Of a stretch of DNA of 64,000 nucleotides, positions 28,303 to 36,327 are shown in pieces. The position numbers and the translations under genes were made by a program. How positions within the stretch are numbered: position 1 is the first letter of the stretch; every line of letters starts with the position of its first letter. The DNA comes from an uncultured Hoeflea sp. (GTDB lineage: Bacteria > Pseudomonadota > Alphaproteobacteria > Rhizobiales > Rhizobiaceae): positions 62,001 through 126,000 of the forward strand of contig NZ_CANMVK010000003.1 of assembly GCF_947501405.1 (NCBI RefSeq). Direction: 5' to 3'. The notes below the pieces were generated by a model. It had not been told where the DNA came from, did not search any database, and worked only from the letters and a program-made list of their open reading frames with translations.

Positions 28303-29079
28303 ATGCGAGGACTTGAGGGAAAAGTGGCAATCATGCCCGGCGGCGCGACCAAGATCGGCGCGGCGATCGTGGCGGCATTCAGGGATGCAGGCGTACGGGT
28401 GATGGTTGCCGATATCAACGAGGACGCCGGCAATGCGTTGAGCGCCGAGGGCGTGGCGTTTCACAAGACGGACCTTCGCGACGATGCCGAAATCTCGGAC
28501 CTGGTAAAGGCCACCAAAAAGCAATTCGGGCGGATCGATTTTCTGGTCAATGTCGCCTGCTCCTATCTCGACAACGGCATCGAATCGACCCGGGCCGAAT
28601 GGCTTGAAAGCCTCGACGTCAACATCGTCGGCTCGGTCATTTTGATGCAGGCGGCTCGCGAGGAACTGGCCAGGAACAAGGGCGCGATCGTCAATTTCGG
28701 GTCGATCTCGTCGCGGGTGGCGCAGACCGGGCGCTGGCTCTATCCGGTGTCCAAGGCGGCGATTTTGCAGCTCACCCGCAACCAGGCGATGGATCTGGCG
28801 GCCGATGGCATTCGCGTCAATGCTGTGTCGCCGGGCTGGACCTGGTCCAACATCATGGATGAGCTGACCGGTGGCGACCGGGAGAAGACCGACCGGGTGG
28901 CGGCACCCTTTCACCTGCTCGGACGCACCGGCAATCCGGAGGAGGTCGCCTCGGCGGTGCTGTTTTTGTGCTCGGACGAGGCCGGCTTCATCACCGGCAC
29001 CGATATCCGGGTAGATGGCGGCTACACCGCCATGGGACCTGAGCGGGCCGCGGCCGCCATCCCACTTTTGATGGAATAG
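28303..29079 (+). CDS. SDR-family oxidoreductase
   Basis: 258 aa classical short-chain dehydrogenase. The catalytic Ser is in FGSISSRVAQTG, Tyr and Lys in the YPVSK pentapeptide, and the C-terminal signature is FITGTDIRVDGGYTAMG. The usual glycine-rich TGxxxGxG is altered to PGGATKIGAAI, which may affect cofactor fit. It would oxidise an alcohol or dihydrodiol, or reduce a ketone. Start ATG 28303 follows GGAGGAG; the frame is open further upstream to 28189 without a better site. First gene of a three-gene operon with the monooxygenase pair. Confidence 0.9.
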   Translation: MRGLEGKVAIMPGGATKIGAAIVAAFRDAGVRVMVADINEDAGNALSAEGVAFHKTDLRDDAEISDLVKATKKQFGRIDFLVNVACSYLDNGIESTRAEWLESLDVNIVGSVILMQAAREELARNKGAIVNFGSISSRVAQTGRWLYPVSKAAILQLTRNQAMDLAADGIRVNAVSPGWTWSNIMDELTGGDREKTDRVAAPFHLLGRTGNPEEVASAVLFLCSDEAGFITGTDIRVDGGYTAMGPERAAAAIPLLME

Positions 29080-29100
29080 ACGTAACTTCGGGAGGACAAT

Positions 29101-30333
29101 ATGAGAAAAATCACGATCATCGGAGGCGGCCAGTCAGGGCTGCAACTGGCCATCGGCCTGCTCAAGGCGGGCAACGAGGTCCGGGTGGTGCAAAACCGCA
29201 CGGCCACAGAAATCGCCGAAGGCCGGGTGCTGTCGAGCCAGTGCATGTTTCACAACTCGATCCAGCACGAACGCGAACTCGGCATCGATTTCTGGACCGA
29301 CACCTGCCCGCCGGTCGAAGGCATCAACTTCATGGTGCCGGCTCCGGACGGAGATGGCGGTAAGGTGATCGACTGGACCGGCCGGCTTGAACACAACGCC
29401 TATTCAGTGGATCAAAGGGTCAAGATCCCGGCATGGCTTGCCGAATTCGAGCGTCTGGGCGGAACCCTGACAATCAAGGACGCCGCGATCTCCGATCTCG
29501 AACATTATGCGCGACAGGATGATCTGGTTATCGTCGCTTCGGGCAAGGGCGATATTGGCCGGATGTTCGAGCGCGACGCCGACAAATCGCCCTATGACGC
29601 CCCGCAGCGGGCGCTGGCGCTGACCTACGTTACGGGCATGACCCCGCGCAAGGATCACTCCGCGGTCTGCTTCAACCTCATTCCCGGCGTGGGTGAGTAT
29701 TTCGTGTTTCCGGCACTGACCACATCAGGCCCCTGCGAGATCATGGTGTTTGAAGGTGTGCCTGGCGGACCGATGGATTGCTGGGGCGACGTGAAGACCC
29801 CCGAGCAGCATCTGGCGATGTCGAGAAAGATCCTCGACACCTATCTGCCGTGGGAAGCCGAACGCTGCCGGAATATCGAACTGACCGATGACAACGGCAT
29901 CCTCGCCGGACGCTTTGCACCGACCATCCGCAAACCGATCGGCACGCTGCCCTCCGGCCGGCAGGTCATCGGCCTTGGCGATGCGGTCTGCCTGAATGAC
30001 CCGATCACCGGTCAGGGCTCGAACAATGCCGCAAAGGCTGCGGCGGTCTACCTCAAGCGCATTGTGGAGCATGGCGACAAGCCATTCGACGCGGCCTGGA
30101 TGCAGGGCACTTTCGATCAGTTCTGGGATTATGCGCAATGGGTGGTGTCGTGGACCAACATGATGCTGCAACCACCGCCGCCTTTCGTGCTCAACATCAT
30201 GGGCACGGCCTGCGGAGAACCGCGGCTTGCGCACCGGATGGCCAATGGCTTTGACGATCCGCGCGACTTCTTCCCGTGGTTCGCCGATCCTGCGGCGGCC
30301 GATGCCTATCTCAGCGAACTCAAGGCGGCTTGA
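29101..30333 (+). CDS. StyA-like FAD-dependent monooxygenase (styrene/indole monooxygenase family)
   Basis: 410 aa. N-terminal FAD-binding motif IIGGGQSGLQLAIGL (about residues 6-20), then the StyA-type sequence SSQCMFHNSIQHERELGIDFW. Near residue 300 IGLGDAVCLNDPITGQGSNN binds FAD, as in group E flavoprotein monooxygenases. Such proteins take reduced FAD from a separate reductase and epoxidise styrene or oxidise indole and related alkenes. A StyB-like reductase gene begins 1 bp after its stop. The true substrate is unknown; family placement is firm, epoxidation activity is inferred. Confidence 0.87.
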   Translation: MRKITIIGGGQSGLQLAIGLLKAGNEVRVVQNRTATEIAEGRVLSSQCMFHNSIQHERELGIDFWTDTCPPVEGINFMVPAPDGDGGKVIDWTGRLEHNAYSVDQRVKIPAWLAEFERLGGTLTIKDAAISDLEHYARQDDLVIVASGKGDIGRMFERDADKSPYDAPQRALALTYVTGMTPRKDHSAVCFNLIPGVGEYFVFPALTTSGPCEIMVFEGVPGGPMDCWGDVKTPEQHLAMSRKILDTYLPWEAERCRNIELTDDNGILAGRFAPTIRKPIGTLPSGRQVIGLGDAVCLNDPITGQGSNNAAKAAAVYLKRIVEHGDKPFDAAWMQGTFDQFWDYAQWVVSWTNMMLQPPPPFVLNIMGTACGEPRLAHRMANGFDDPRDFFPWFADPAAADAYLSELKAA

Positions 30334-30334
30334 G

Positions 30335-30829
30335 ATGGGCATGGGCGTCGATCACGCAAGTTTCCGCGCCGCGATGGCGCGCTTTCCCGGGGCGGTGACG
30401 ATCATCACCGCCTGCCAGGGGGAGGAGCGTCGCGGCATCACCGCCACTGCGGTGTGTTCGGTCTCGGCCGATCCGCCAAGCCTGCTGGTCTGCGTCAACC
30501 GCAAGACGGGCACCTGCGCGGCAATCCGCGAGACCAGGGCATTCAACGTCAACCTGCTGCCCGATCCGGCAAGCCCGCTGGCGATGCGATTTGCGGGCGC
30601 TGACGGGGTGACCGGCGAAGACAAGTTCGCGAAAGGCTCCTGGACTGAAGACAGCCGCGGCCTGCCGCTGCTCGGCGAGGCGCTGATCGGCTTTTCCTGC
30701 GAGGTTTCAGAGATGATCGAGGCGGGCAGTCACACTGTGTTCATCGGCGAAATCGTCGACATCCGGCTCAGCGATGGCGCGCCGCTGGTCTATGAGCAAT
30801 CGCGGTTTCACCGGCTTGCGCCACTTTGA
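30335..30829 (+). CDS. StyB-like flavin reductase
   Basis: 164 aa flavin reductase-like (FMN-binding split barrel) protein: FRAAMARFPGAVTIITACQG near the N-terminus, PPSLLVCVNRKTGTCAAIRE, then FNVNLLP, and the C-terminal YEQSRFHRL. It supplies reduced flavin by NAD(P)H oxidation to a partner monooxygenase. It starts at ATG 30335 immediately after the StyA-like stop (TGAGATG), so the pair is translated together as E1/E2 of a two-component system. Confidence 0.9.
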   Translation: MGMGVDHASFRAAMARFPGAVTIITACQGEERRGITATAVCSVSADPPSLLVCVNRKTGTCAAIRETRAFNVNLLPDPASPLAMRFAGADGVTGEDKFAKGSWTEDSRGLPLLGEALIGFSCEVSEMIEAGSHTVFIGEIVDIRLSDGAPLVYEQSRFHRLAPL

Positions 30830-30850
30830 CATGACATCGCCGGCGCGGCA

Positions 30851-31405
30851 CTAGCGCCGGCGATGGGTCGCGGCGACGCGCGAGACCTCCTCGTAAATGC
30901 CCGACAGAAGGTTGAGGGTCTGGGTGGCCGCGCTCAGCCGTTCGGCGAGATCTGGCACATTGGCCACCGCCTCGATTAACAGCCGGCGCCTGAGATCGCC
31001 ATAGGCGTCCGTCACAGCCCGGCCTTTTTCCGTCACCTGATAGGTCACGCCCGAGCGGCCCGATCCCTCGCGGTGGACCAGCTCGGCAGCAATCAGCTTG
31101 CGCAGGCTGTACTGAATATTGGGCACATCATCGCGGTTGGTCAGCCGCGCCAGATCCTTGATTGTCTTGGGCCGCTCATTCATGCGGATGATGTGCAAAA
31201 GCGCGTTTTCCGGTCCTGATGCCGCCAGATCCACCACCCCGGCCAGACACTCCGATTGCCAGCGCCCGAAACCCTCGAAAGTGCGCATTAGCGCGAACTC
31301 GAGTTCGGTGGTCGCCACCTCCACATCGCTGGCCGCCAGGTGCCAGCGGTAATCGAGTTCACCGTTTGCCGGTGGGGTTTCGGCGTCGTCCGGACCCTGC
31401 GCCAT
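30851..31405 (-). CDS. MarR-like winged-helix regulator
   Basis: 184 aa. A central winged helix (about residues 65-140: NALLHIIRMNERPKTIKDLA ... PNIQYSLRKLIAAELVHREG) flanked by helices, as in MarR-type dimeric repressors that respond to aromatic acids. Start ATG 31405 has AAGGGAG at 6 bp; the frame remains open to 31459. It is divergent from the luciferase-like monooxygenase operon, and a palindrome sits in the shared promoter. Confidence 0.82.
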   Translation of the reverse strand: MAQGPDDAETPPANGELDYRWHLAASDVEVATTELEFALMRTFEGFGRWQSECLAGVVDLAASGPENALLHIIRMNERPKTIKDLARLTNRDDVPNIQYSLRKLIAAELVHREGSGRSGVTYQVTEKGRAVTDAYGDLRRRLLIEAVANVPDLAERLSAATQTLNLLSGIYEEVSRVAATHRRR

Positions 31406-31470
31406 CTCGAGCTCCCTTGTTCGCCCAATAAGCTTCACCCTTAAAGCATATTGACGCAACTGAAATTTAC

Positions 31471-31485
31471 GATAGACTTTCTATC
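31471..31485. promoter_or_regulatory. Candidate operator of the MarR-like regulator
   Basis: GATAGA-CTT-TCTATC, a perfect inverted repeat with 6-bp arms, in the 111-bp gap between the MarR-like gene and the luciferase-like monooxygenase gene. Position and symmetry suit a dimeric repressor. Confidence 0.5.
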
Positions 31486-31516
31486 ATATATTCAAGCTAA
31501 GAGAGGATTGGCACCC

Positions 31517-32608
31517 ATGACCAAAAATATGATGCTGGCGGAGAACCGCTTCCTGTTGGGCACATTCTCGTCCAACTGCTCATCAGGGATGAGCGTGACC
31601 AAGGTGGAGGAGCGCTGGCAGAACACATGGGAAAACAATCTGTCGCTGGGCCGTCTGCTTGATGACGCCGGTATCGATTTCATGCTGCCGATCGCCCGCT
31701 GGATCGGATATGGCGGCGACACCGACTTTCACGGCGGCGTGCTCGAAACCATGACCTGGGCCGCGGGCCTGCTGGCTTCGACAAAACAGATTTCGGTCTT
31801 CGCGACCATTCACACCGCAGCCAATCATCCGGTCGTCGTCGCCAAGCAGATCGCCACCATCGATCAGATCGGTAATGGTCGCGCCGGCCTCAACATTGTC
31901 GCGGGCTGGAACAAGCCCGAATACGAGGCGCTCGGCCTCACACTGCCCGACGATCACGAAACCCGCTACGCCTACGCACAGGAGTGGTTCGACGTGGTGC
32001 GCAAATTATGGGCGTCAAAAGAGTATTTCGACTCGGACGGCAAATACTTCCAGCTCAAGGGCGTGCATGGCGATCCGCTACCGCTGAGGGGCGACGTGCC
32101 GATCATCAACGCAGCGGGCTCCCCGCAGGGCCGTGAATTCGCCACCGACAACGCCAACTTTCTGTTCACTCCGGCGATCGATCTGGCGCGCTCCACCGAG
32201 GAAATCGCTGAACTCAAGACGCAAGCGAGTGCCAAGAACCGCAAGGTCGACGTGCTCACTTTCTCCCATGTGATCTGCCGGCCGACCGAGGAAGAGGCGC
32301 TCGCCTATCTCGAGCACACCGCCAAAACCAATGCCGATTGGGAAGCGGTCGACAATCTGGTGCGGCTGCAATTTGCCCATGCGCACAGCTTCCCTCATGA
32401 GCTGCTGGCGCTGATCCGCGACCGGATGGCCATGGGTCATGGCGGTTTCCCGCTGATCGGCACGCCCGATCAGGTCGCCGAGGGCATCCTGTCACTGCAT
32501 CGCGCGGGCTTCGCCGGCACCACGCTGTCCTTTGTCGATTATGTCAGGGAGTTCCCCTATTTCCGTGACACCGTCCTGCCCAAGCTCGATGCCGCCGGTA
32601 TCCGCTGA
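31517..32608 (+). CDS. LLM-class (luciferase-like) flavin-dependent monooxygenase
   Basis: 363 aa TIM-barrel flavin monooxygenase of the SsuD/RutA-like group, with ATIDQIGNGRAGLNIVAGWN and YAYAQEWFDVVRKLW. These proteins use FMNH2 and O2 to oxygenate or cleave small organic substrates (alkanesulfonates, pyrimidines and others). It overlaps by 20 bp with a flavin reductase gene, forming a second two-component monooxygenase in the same cluster. AGAGAGGA precedes the ATG at 31517. The substrate is not evident; the overlap makes the reductase pairing nearly certain. Confidence 0.88.
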   Translation: MTKNMMLAENRFLLGTFSSNCSSGMSVTKVEERWQNTWENNLSLGRLLDDAGIDFMLPIARWIGYGGDTDFHGGVLETMTWAAGLLASTKQISVFATIHTAANHPVVVAKQIATIDQIGNGRAGLNIVAGWNKPEYEALGLTLPDDHETRYAYAQEWFDVVRKLWASKEYFDSDGKYFQLKGVHGDPLPLRGDVPIINAAGSPQGREFATDNANFLFTPAIDLARSTEEIAELKTQASAKNRKVDVLTFSHVICRPTEEEALAYLEHTAKTNADWEAVDNLVRLQFAHAHSFPHELLALIRDRMAMGHGGFPLIGTPDQVAEGILSLHRAGFAGTTLSFVDYVREFPYFRDTVLPKLDAAGIR

Positions 32609-33128
32609 GGCCGCCGGAGCGGCGGACGCCGTCATCGAGCGTCTGCCCTCGCCAGGCGAATTTCGCACTGCGATGCGCAATTTCGTGGGGAATGTGAGCG
32701 TGCTGACCGTGGGCGAAGGCGAAGACCGGTCCGGGCTGGTGGTAACGTCGGCGATCTCGCTGTCGGCGGAACCGCCGCTTCTCCTGGCCTGCGTCAACCG
32801 CTCGGCTTCGAGTTGGCCGCTGTTTGGCCGTTACGGCTGTTTCGGCTGGTCGGCGCTGGGCGCCGGCCACCAGAAGATTGCCGAGCGTTTTGCAGGTTTT
32901 GGCGGCATCAAGGGCGTCCAACGCTACGAAGGTGCGTCATGGGTGACCGGCAAAACCGGTGCGCCTTTGCTCGAGGATGCAGTCGTCGGCATCGACTGCA
33001 CGGTGGAGGACATGATCGACCGCGCCACCCATTCGATCCTGATCGGCCGGGTCCGGGATATCCGCATCCGATCCGGACAGGGCGCGCTGATTTACTGGAA
33101 CGGCACATTCCGCGGACTTGACGACTAA
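32589..33128 (+). CDS. Flavin reductase, partner of the LLM monooxygenase
   Basis: 179 aa split-barrel flavin reductase: FRTAMRNFVGNVSVLTVGEG, SAEPPLLLACVNRSASSWPL and the end YWNGTFRGL. It would provide FMNH2 to the upstream luciferase-like enzyme. The ATG at 32589 lies 20 bp inside the end of the monooxygenase gene. It is only distantly similar to the StyB-like reductase upstream, so the two oxygenases appear to have separate partners. Confidence 0.88.
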   Translation: MPPVSAEAAGAADAVIERLPSPGEFRTAMRNFVGNVSVLTVGEGEDRSGLVVTSAISLSAEPPLLLACVNRSASSWPLFGRYGCFGWSALGAGHQKIAERFAGFGGIKGVQRYEGASWVTGKTGAPLLEDAVVGIDCTVEDMIDRATHSILIGRVRDIRIRSGQGALIYWNGTFRGLDD

Positions 33129-33434
33129 GAGGTCCGGCTCCCAAGGCTGGTGGCGGGGAGCGAATGCCTCGCCATTTTCTCATTCCGGCCGCAACAACTG
33201 GCTGCGCATCGATCGTGCCAGCCAGAAGGCATCAGTGGTACATGGCAAACGCCCCATGTTGGCGACATTGCCAAAATCCTTTTGAAACAACCCTTTAAGA
33301 TGAGCATGTCCGCCTCCTGAGCTTGACGCAATCTCAATTCGCCGATGGGCTTTACCTGCCGTCGGCCGCTCTGCATACTTGCCGCGCCGGGCGTAAGCAT
33401 GAATTCATTCGTGAAATCTGGGAGGGTTTTCTCA
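33129..33434. other. Intergenic region upstream of the second AraC gene
   Basis: About 306 bp. It contains TTGGC-GACATT-GCCAA (33259-33274), a weak inverted repeat that could be a regulator site. No ORF with a ribosome-binding site and no T-run terminator were seen. Confidence 0.4.
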
Positions 33435-34397
33435 ATGGATGCCAAGACGCAGTTCGATCAGTGGTATCATGATCTGCACGCGATTTGCGGGCAGTATGAC
33501 GGGGTTCCGCAGCGCGGTCAGCGCACGGTCCGCGGCCAGATCGGTGTCCATGCATTCGATCATCTCGATGTCGCCGACATCTCCGGCGATGTGGCCAAGA
33601 TCGAGCGTGACCGCGCCGGCATCCGGCGTGACGAGAGTGAATATATCTTCTTCGTCATCGAGATGTCCGACACCATGAATGTCGACCATAACGGCCATCA
33701 CTCAACCCTTGCCCCCGGCGATTGCGTGCTGCTGGATTCCACCAAGGAGGGCGTGCTGCACATGGCGGCCAGCCCCAGCCGCCTGCTCTCGGTGCATCTG
33801 CCGCGGCAGAGTTTTCTGGGTGAACGCCGGCCGGGTGTGCGCATTGGCGAAAAGCTGGAACGCTCCAATCCGGTCGCATGCGATCTGACCCGGCATTTTT
33901 TCCGGTGTTTCGGCAAGGAGACAAAGGACCGCCGGGCCGGAAATGCGCGGCTGCTGTTTGACATGATCCACCTGGCTTTCACCCGCCCGGATGACGGGCT
34001 CGCAGGCGTCGAGCTGACCGATCAGGCCGACCGGTTCGAGCTGGCGCTGGATCTGATCGATACCCATCTGACCGCCGACTATCTCGCCTTGCCGTGGCTC
34101 GCCCGCCGCCTGGGACTGTCAGAACGACAGGTCCAGCGCCTGTTTCAGGCACACGACACCAGCTTTATCTCGGTGGTGCGCTCCAAACGGTTCCGGTTTG
34201 TCACCGAGCAACTGGATTTGCTGCCGCGCAGCCATGGCAGCATATCCGATATCGCCTTTCGCGCCGGTTTCCAGGATCTGTCGAACTTCAATCGCGGGTT
34301 TCGAACCAGGTACGGGATGAGCCCGCGCGACTATCACAACAGCCGTCGCCGGACAGGCCTCTCGCCGCACAGCAGCGCAAATGCCGGTACCGCCTGA
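33435..34397 (+). CDS. AraC-family transcriptional regulator (FeaR-like)
   Basis: 320 aa. The N-terminal AraC_binding_2-type domain (about residues 15-190) contains YIFFVIEMSD and LAPGDCVLLDST. The C-terminal AraC HTH pair (about 215-310) contains LALPWLARRLGLSERQVQRL and ISDIAFRAGFQDLSNFNRGF, with the family ending RYGMSPRDY. GGAGGG lies 8 bp before ATG 33435. It reads toward the acyl-CoA synthetase and PQQ dehydrogenase genes and may activate them. Confidence 0.93.
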   Translation: MDAKTQFDQWYHDLHAICGQYDGVPQRGQRTVRGQIGVHAFDHLDVADISGDVAKIERDRAGIRRDESEYIFFVIEMSDTMNVDHNGHHSTLAPGDCVLLDSTKEGVLHMAASPSRLLSVHLPRQSFLGERRPGVRIGEKLERSNPVACDLTRHFFRCFGKETKDRRAGNARLLFDMIHLAFTRPDDGLAGVELTDQADRFELALDLIDTHLTADYLALPWLARRLGLSERQVQRLFQAHDTSFISVVRSKRFRFVTEQLDLLPRSHGSISDIAFRAGFQDLSNFNRGFRTRYGMSPRDYHNSRRRTGLSPHSSANAGTA

Positions 34398-34538
34398 CGG
34401 ACCGATCGCTCCCCGGCCTCGCCAGCACCGAGTTGGGATGGCGTGAAATGCAAAGAATTCCGACCTGCAGCAAGGCATGATGCGATACCGCTGATGTTCT
34501 GAGGAGGACATAGCAGCGGTGGCGAGGGAGGAATTTGG

Positions 34539-36278
34539 ATGGCTCAGCCCACAGTGCGGCCATCTACGGCTGCGCTCGGTGTTGCGCCCGCGGATGGACG
34601 ATCGCATGTCGCGGGAAGCACCGCAGACCCGCTGACGGACCTGACGATACCGGCGCAACTGGCGCAAACCGCCGCAACGCATGGCAAACGTCTGGCTGCG
34701 GTGTTTCCGGGCCAGGGCATCCGCTGGAGCTGGGCCGAATTCTCGGCCCGCGTCGACGCTTTGGCGGGCGGGCTGTTGCGCACCGGATTTGAGAAGGGTG
34801 ACCGGTTCGGCGTCTGGGCTCCCAATCGCTATGAATGGCTGCTGGCGCAGTTCGCCACCGCCCGGATCGGCGTGATTCTGGTCAACATCAATCCCGCCTA
34901 CCGGGTTTATGAGCTGGAATTCGTGTTACGCAAGACCGGCTGCAAGGGATTGCTGCTGGCCGAGCGCTTCAAGAGTTCCGACTATGTCGCCATGCTTCGC
35001 GATCTGACCCCGGAGCTTGCCACAGCTATGCCCGGCAATCTTGTCTCCGGCGACCTGCCGGCGCTGCAAACCATCATCGTCACAGGCGAGGGCGCCCACC
35101 CCGGATGTTACTCCTTCAGTGACATCGAAGCGATGGGCGCGGATGTCGATGCCGCAGCACTTGATGCAATCTCCGCGACGCTCGATCCGCATGATCCCAT
35201 CAATATCCAGTTCACATCTGGCACCACGGGTCTGCCGAAAGGCGCCACCCTGACCCACCACAACATTGTCAACAACGCGCATTTCGTCACCGCCGCGATG
35301 GCGCTTAACGAAGCCGACCGGCTGTGTATTCCGGTTCCCTTCTACCATTGCTTCGGCATGGTGATGGGCACGCTGGGATGCGTGACCAAGGGCGCGGCGA
35401 TGATTGTGCCGGGCGAAGGATTTGGTCCTGCCGACACGCTGCGCGCCGTGGCCACTGAAGGATGCACCGCACTCTACGGGGTTCCAACGATGTTCGTGGC
35501 CATGCTCGAACACCCGGATTTTGGCACCCACGATCTTTCGAGCCTGCGCACCGGCATAATGGCCGGCGCACCGTGCCCGGTTGAGGTCATGAAACAGGTG
35601 CAATCGCGCATGCATATGTCAGGTGTGACCATCGCCTACGGCATGACCGAAACCAGCCCGGTGTCGTTCCAGTCCGGCCTCGACACGCCACTTGATAAAC
35701 GGGTGTCCTCCGTGGGCCGTATCCAGCCGCATCTCGAGGTCAGAATTGCCGGCGGGGATGGCGAGACAGTGGCCGTCGGCGAACAGGGCGAATTGCTGAC
35801 CCGGGGCTACTCGGTGATGCGCGGCTATTGGGACGAACCGGAAAAGACCGCAGACGCGATCGATCCCGAAGGCTGGATGCACACCGGCGATCTCGCCCGG
35901 CTTGACGCGGAGGGCTATTGCAACATCACCGGGCGGGTCAAGGACATGATCCTGCGCGGTGGCGAGAACGTCTATCCCCGCGAGATCGAAGAGTTTCTCT
36001 ACACCCATCCGGACGTTTCGCAAGTGCAGGTGTTCGGCGTACCGGACCGCAAATATGGCGAGATCGTCGCCGCGTGGATTGTTCCCAAGCCGGGCACGGC
36101 GCCGACACAGCAGTCCATCATCGATTTTTGCAACGGCCGAATCGCGCATTTCAAGATCCCATCACTGGTGCGGTTCAAGGATCAGTTGCCGATGACGGTC
36201 ACCGGCAAGCCGCAGAAGTTCATGATGCGCGACGCCATGATCGAGGAGTTGGGACTGGAAATCGAGACCACCGCATAG
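34539..36278 (+). CDS. AMP-dependent acyl-CoA synthetase
   Basis: 579 aa ANL-superfamily ligase. The ATP-binding P-loop [18 protein letters not shown] is at about residues 225-242, YGMTETSPV at about 365, the hinge region [20 protein letters not shown] at about 466, and the catalytic Lys in TGKPQKF at about 557. It activates a carboxylic acid to its acyl-CoA through an acyl-adenylate. Medium-chain or aryl acids are likely, but chain-length choice is not readable. GGAGG precedes the start. In the cluster it could turn the acid produced by the dehydrogenases into a CoA ester for beta-oxidation-like breakdown. Confidence 0.92.
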   Translation: MAQPTVRPSTAALGVAPADGRSHVAGSTADPLTDLTIPAQLAQTAATHGKRLAAVFPGQGIRWSWAEFSARVDALAGGLLRTGFEKGDRFGVWAPNRYEWLLAQFATARIGVILVNINPAYRVYELEFVLRKTGCKGLLLAERFKSSDYVAMLRDLTPELATAMPGNLVSGDLPALQTIIVTGEGAHPGCYSFSDIEAMGADVDAAALDAISATLDPHDPINIQFTSGTTGLPKGATLTHHNIVNNAHFVTAAMALNEADRLCIPVPFYHCFGMVMGTLGCVTKGAAMIVPGEGFGPADTLRAVATEGCTALYGVPTMFVAMLEHPDFGTHDLSSLRTGIMAGAPCPVEVMKQVQSRMHMSGVTIAYGMTETSPVSFQSGLDTPLDKRVSSVGRIQPHLEVRIAGGDGETVAVGEQGELLTRGYSVMRGYWDEPEKTADAIDPEGWMHTGDLARLDAEGYCNITGRVKDMILRGGENVYPREIEEFLYTHPDVSQVQVFGVPDRKYGEIVAAWIVPKPGTAPTQQSIIDFCNGRIAHFKIPSLVRFKDQLPMTVTGKPQKFMMRDAMIEELGLEIETTA

Positions 36279-36327
36279 TCCGGCGGCATCGAAACGCCGC
36301 CGATCCGCTGCTCAAAGGGAGGAAACC

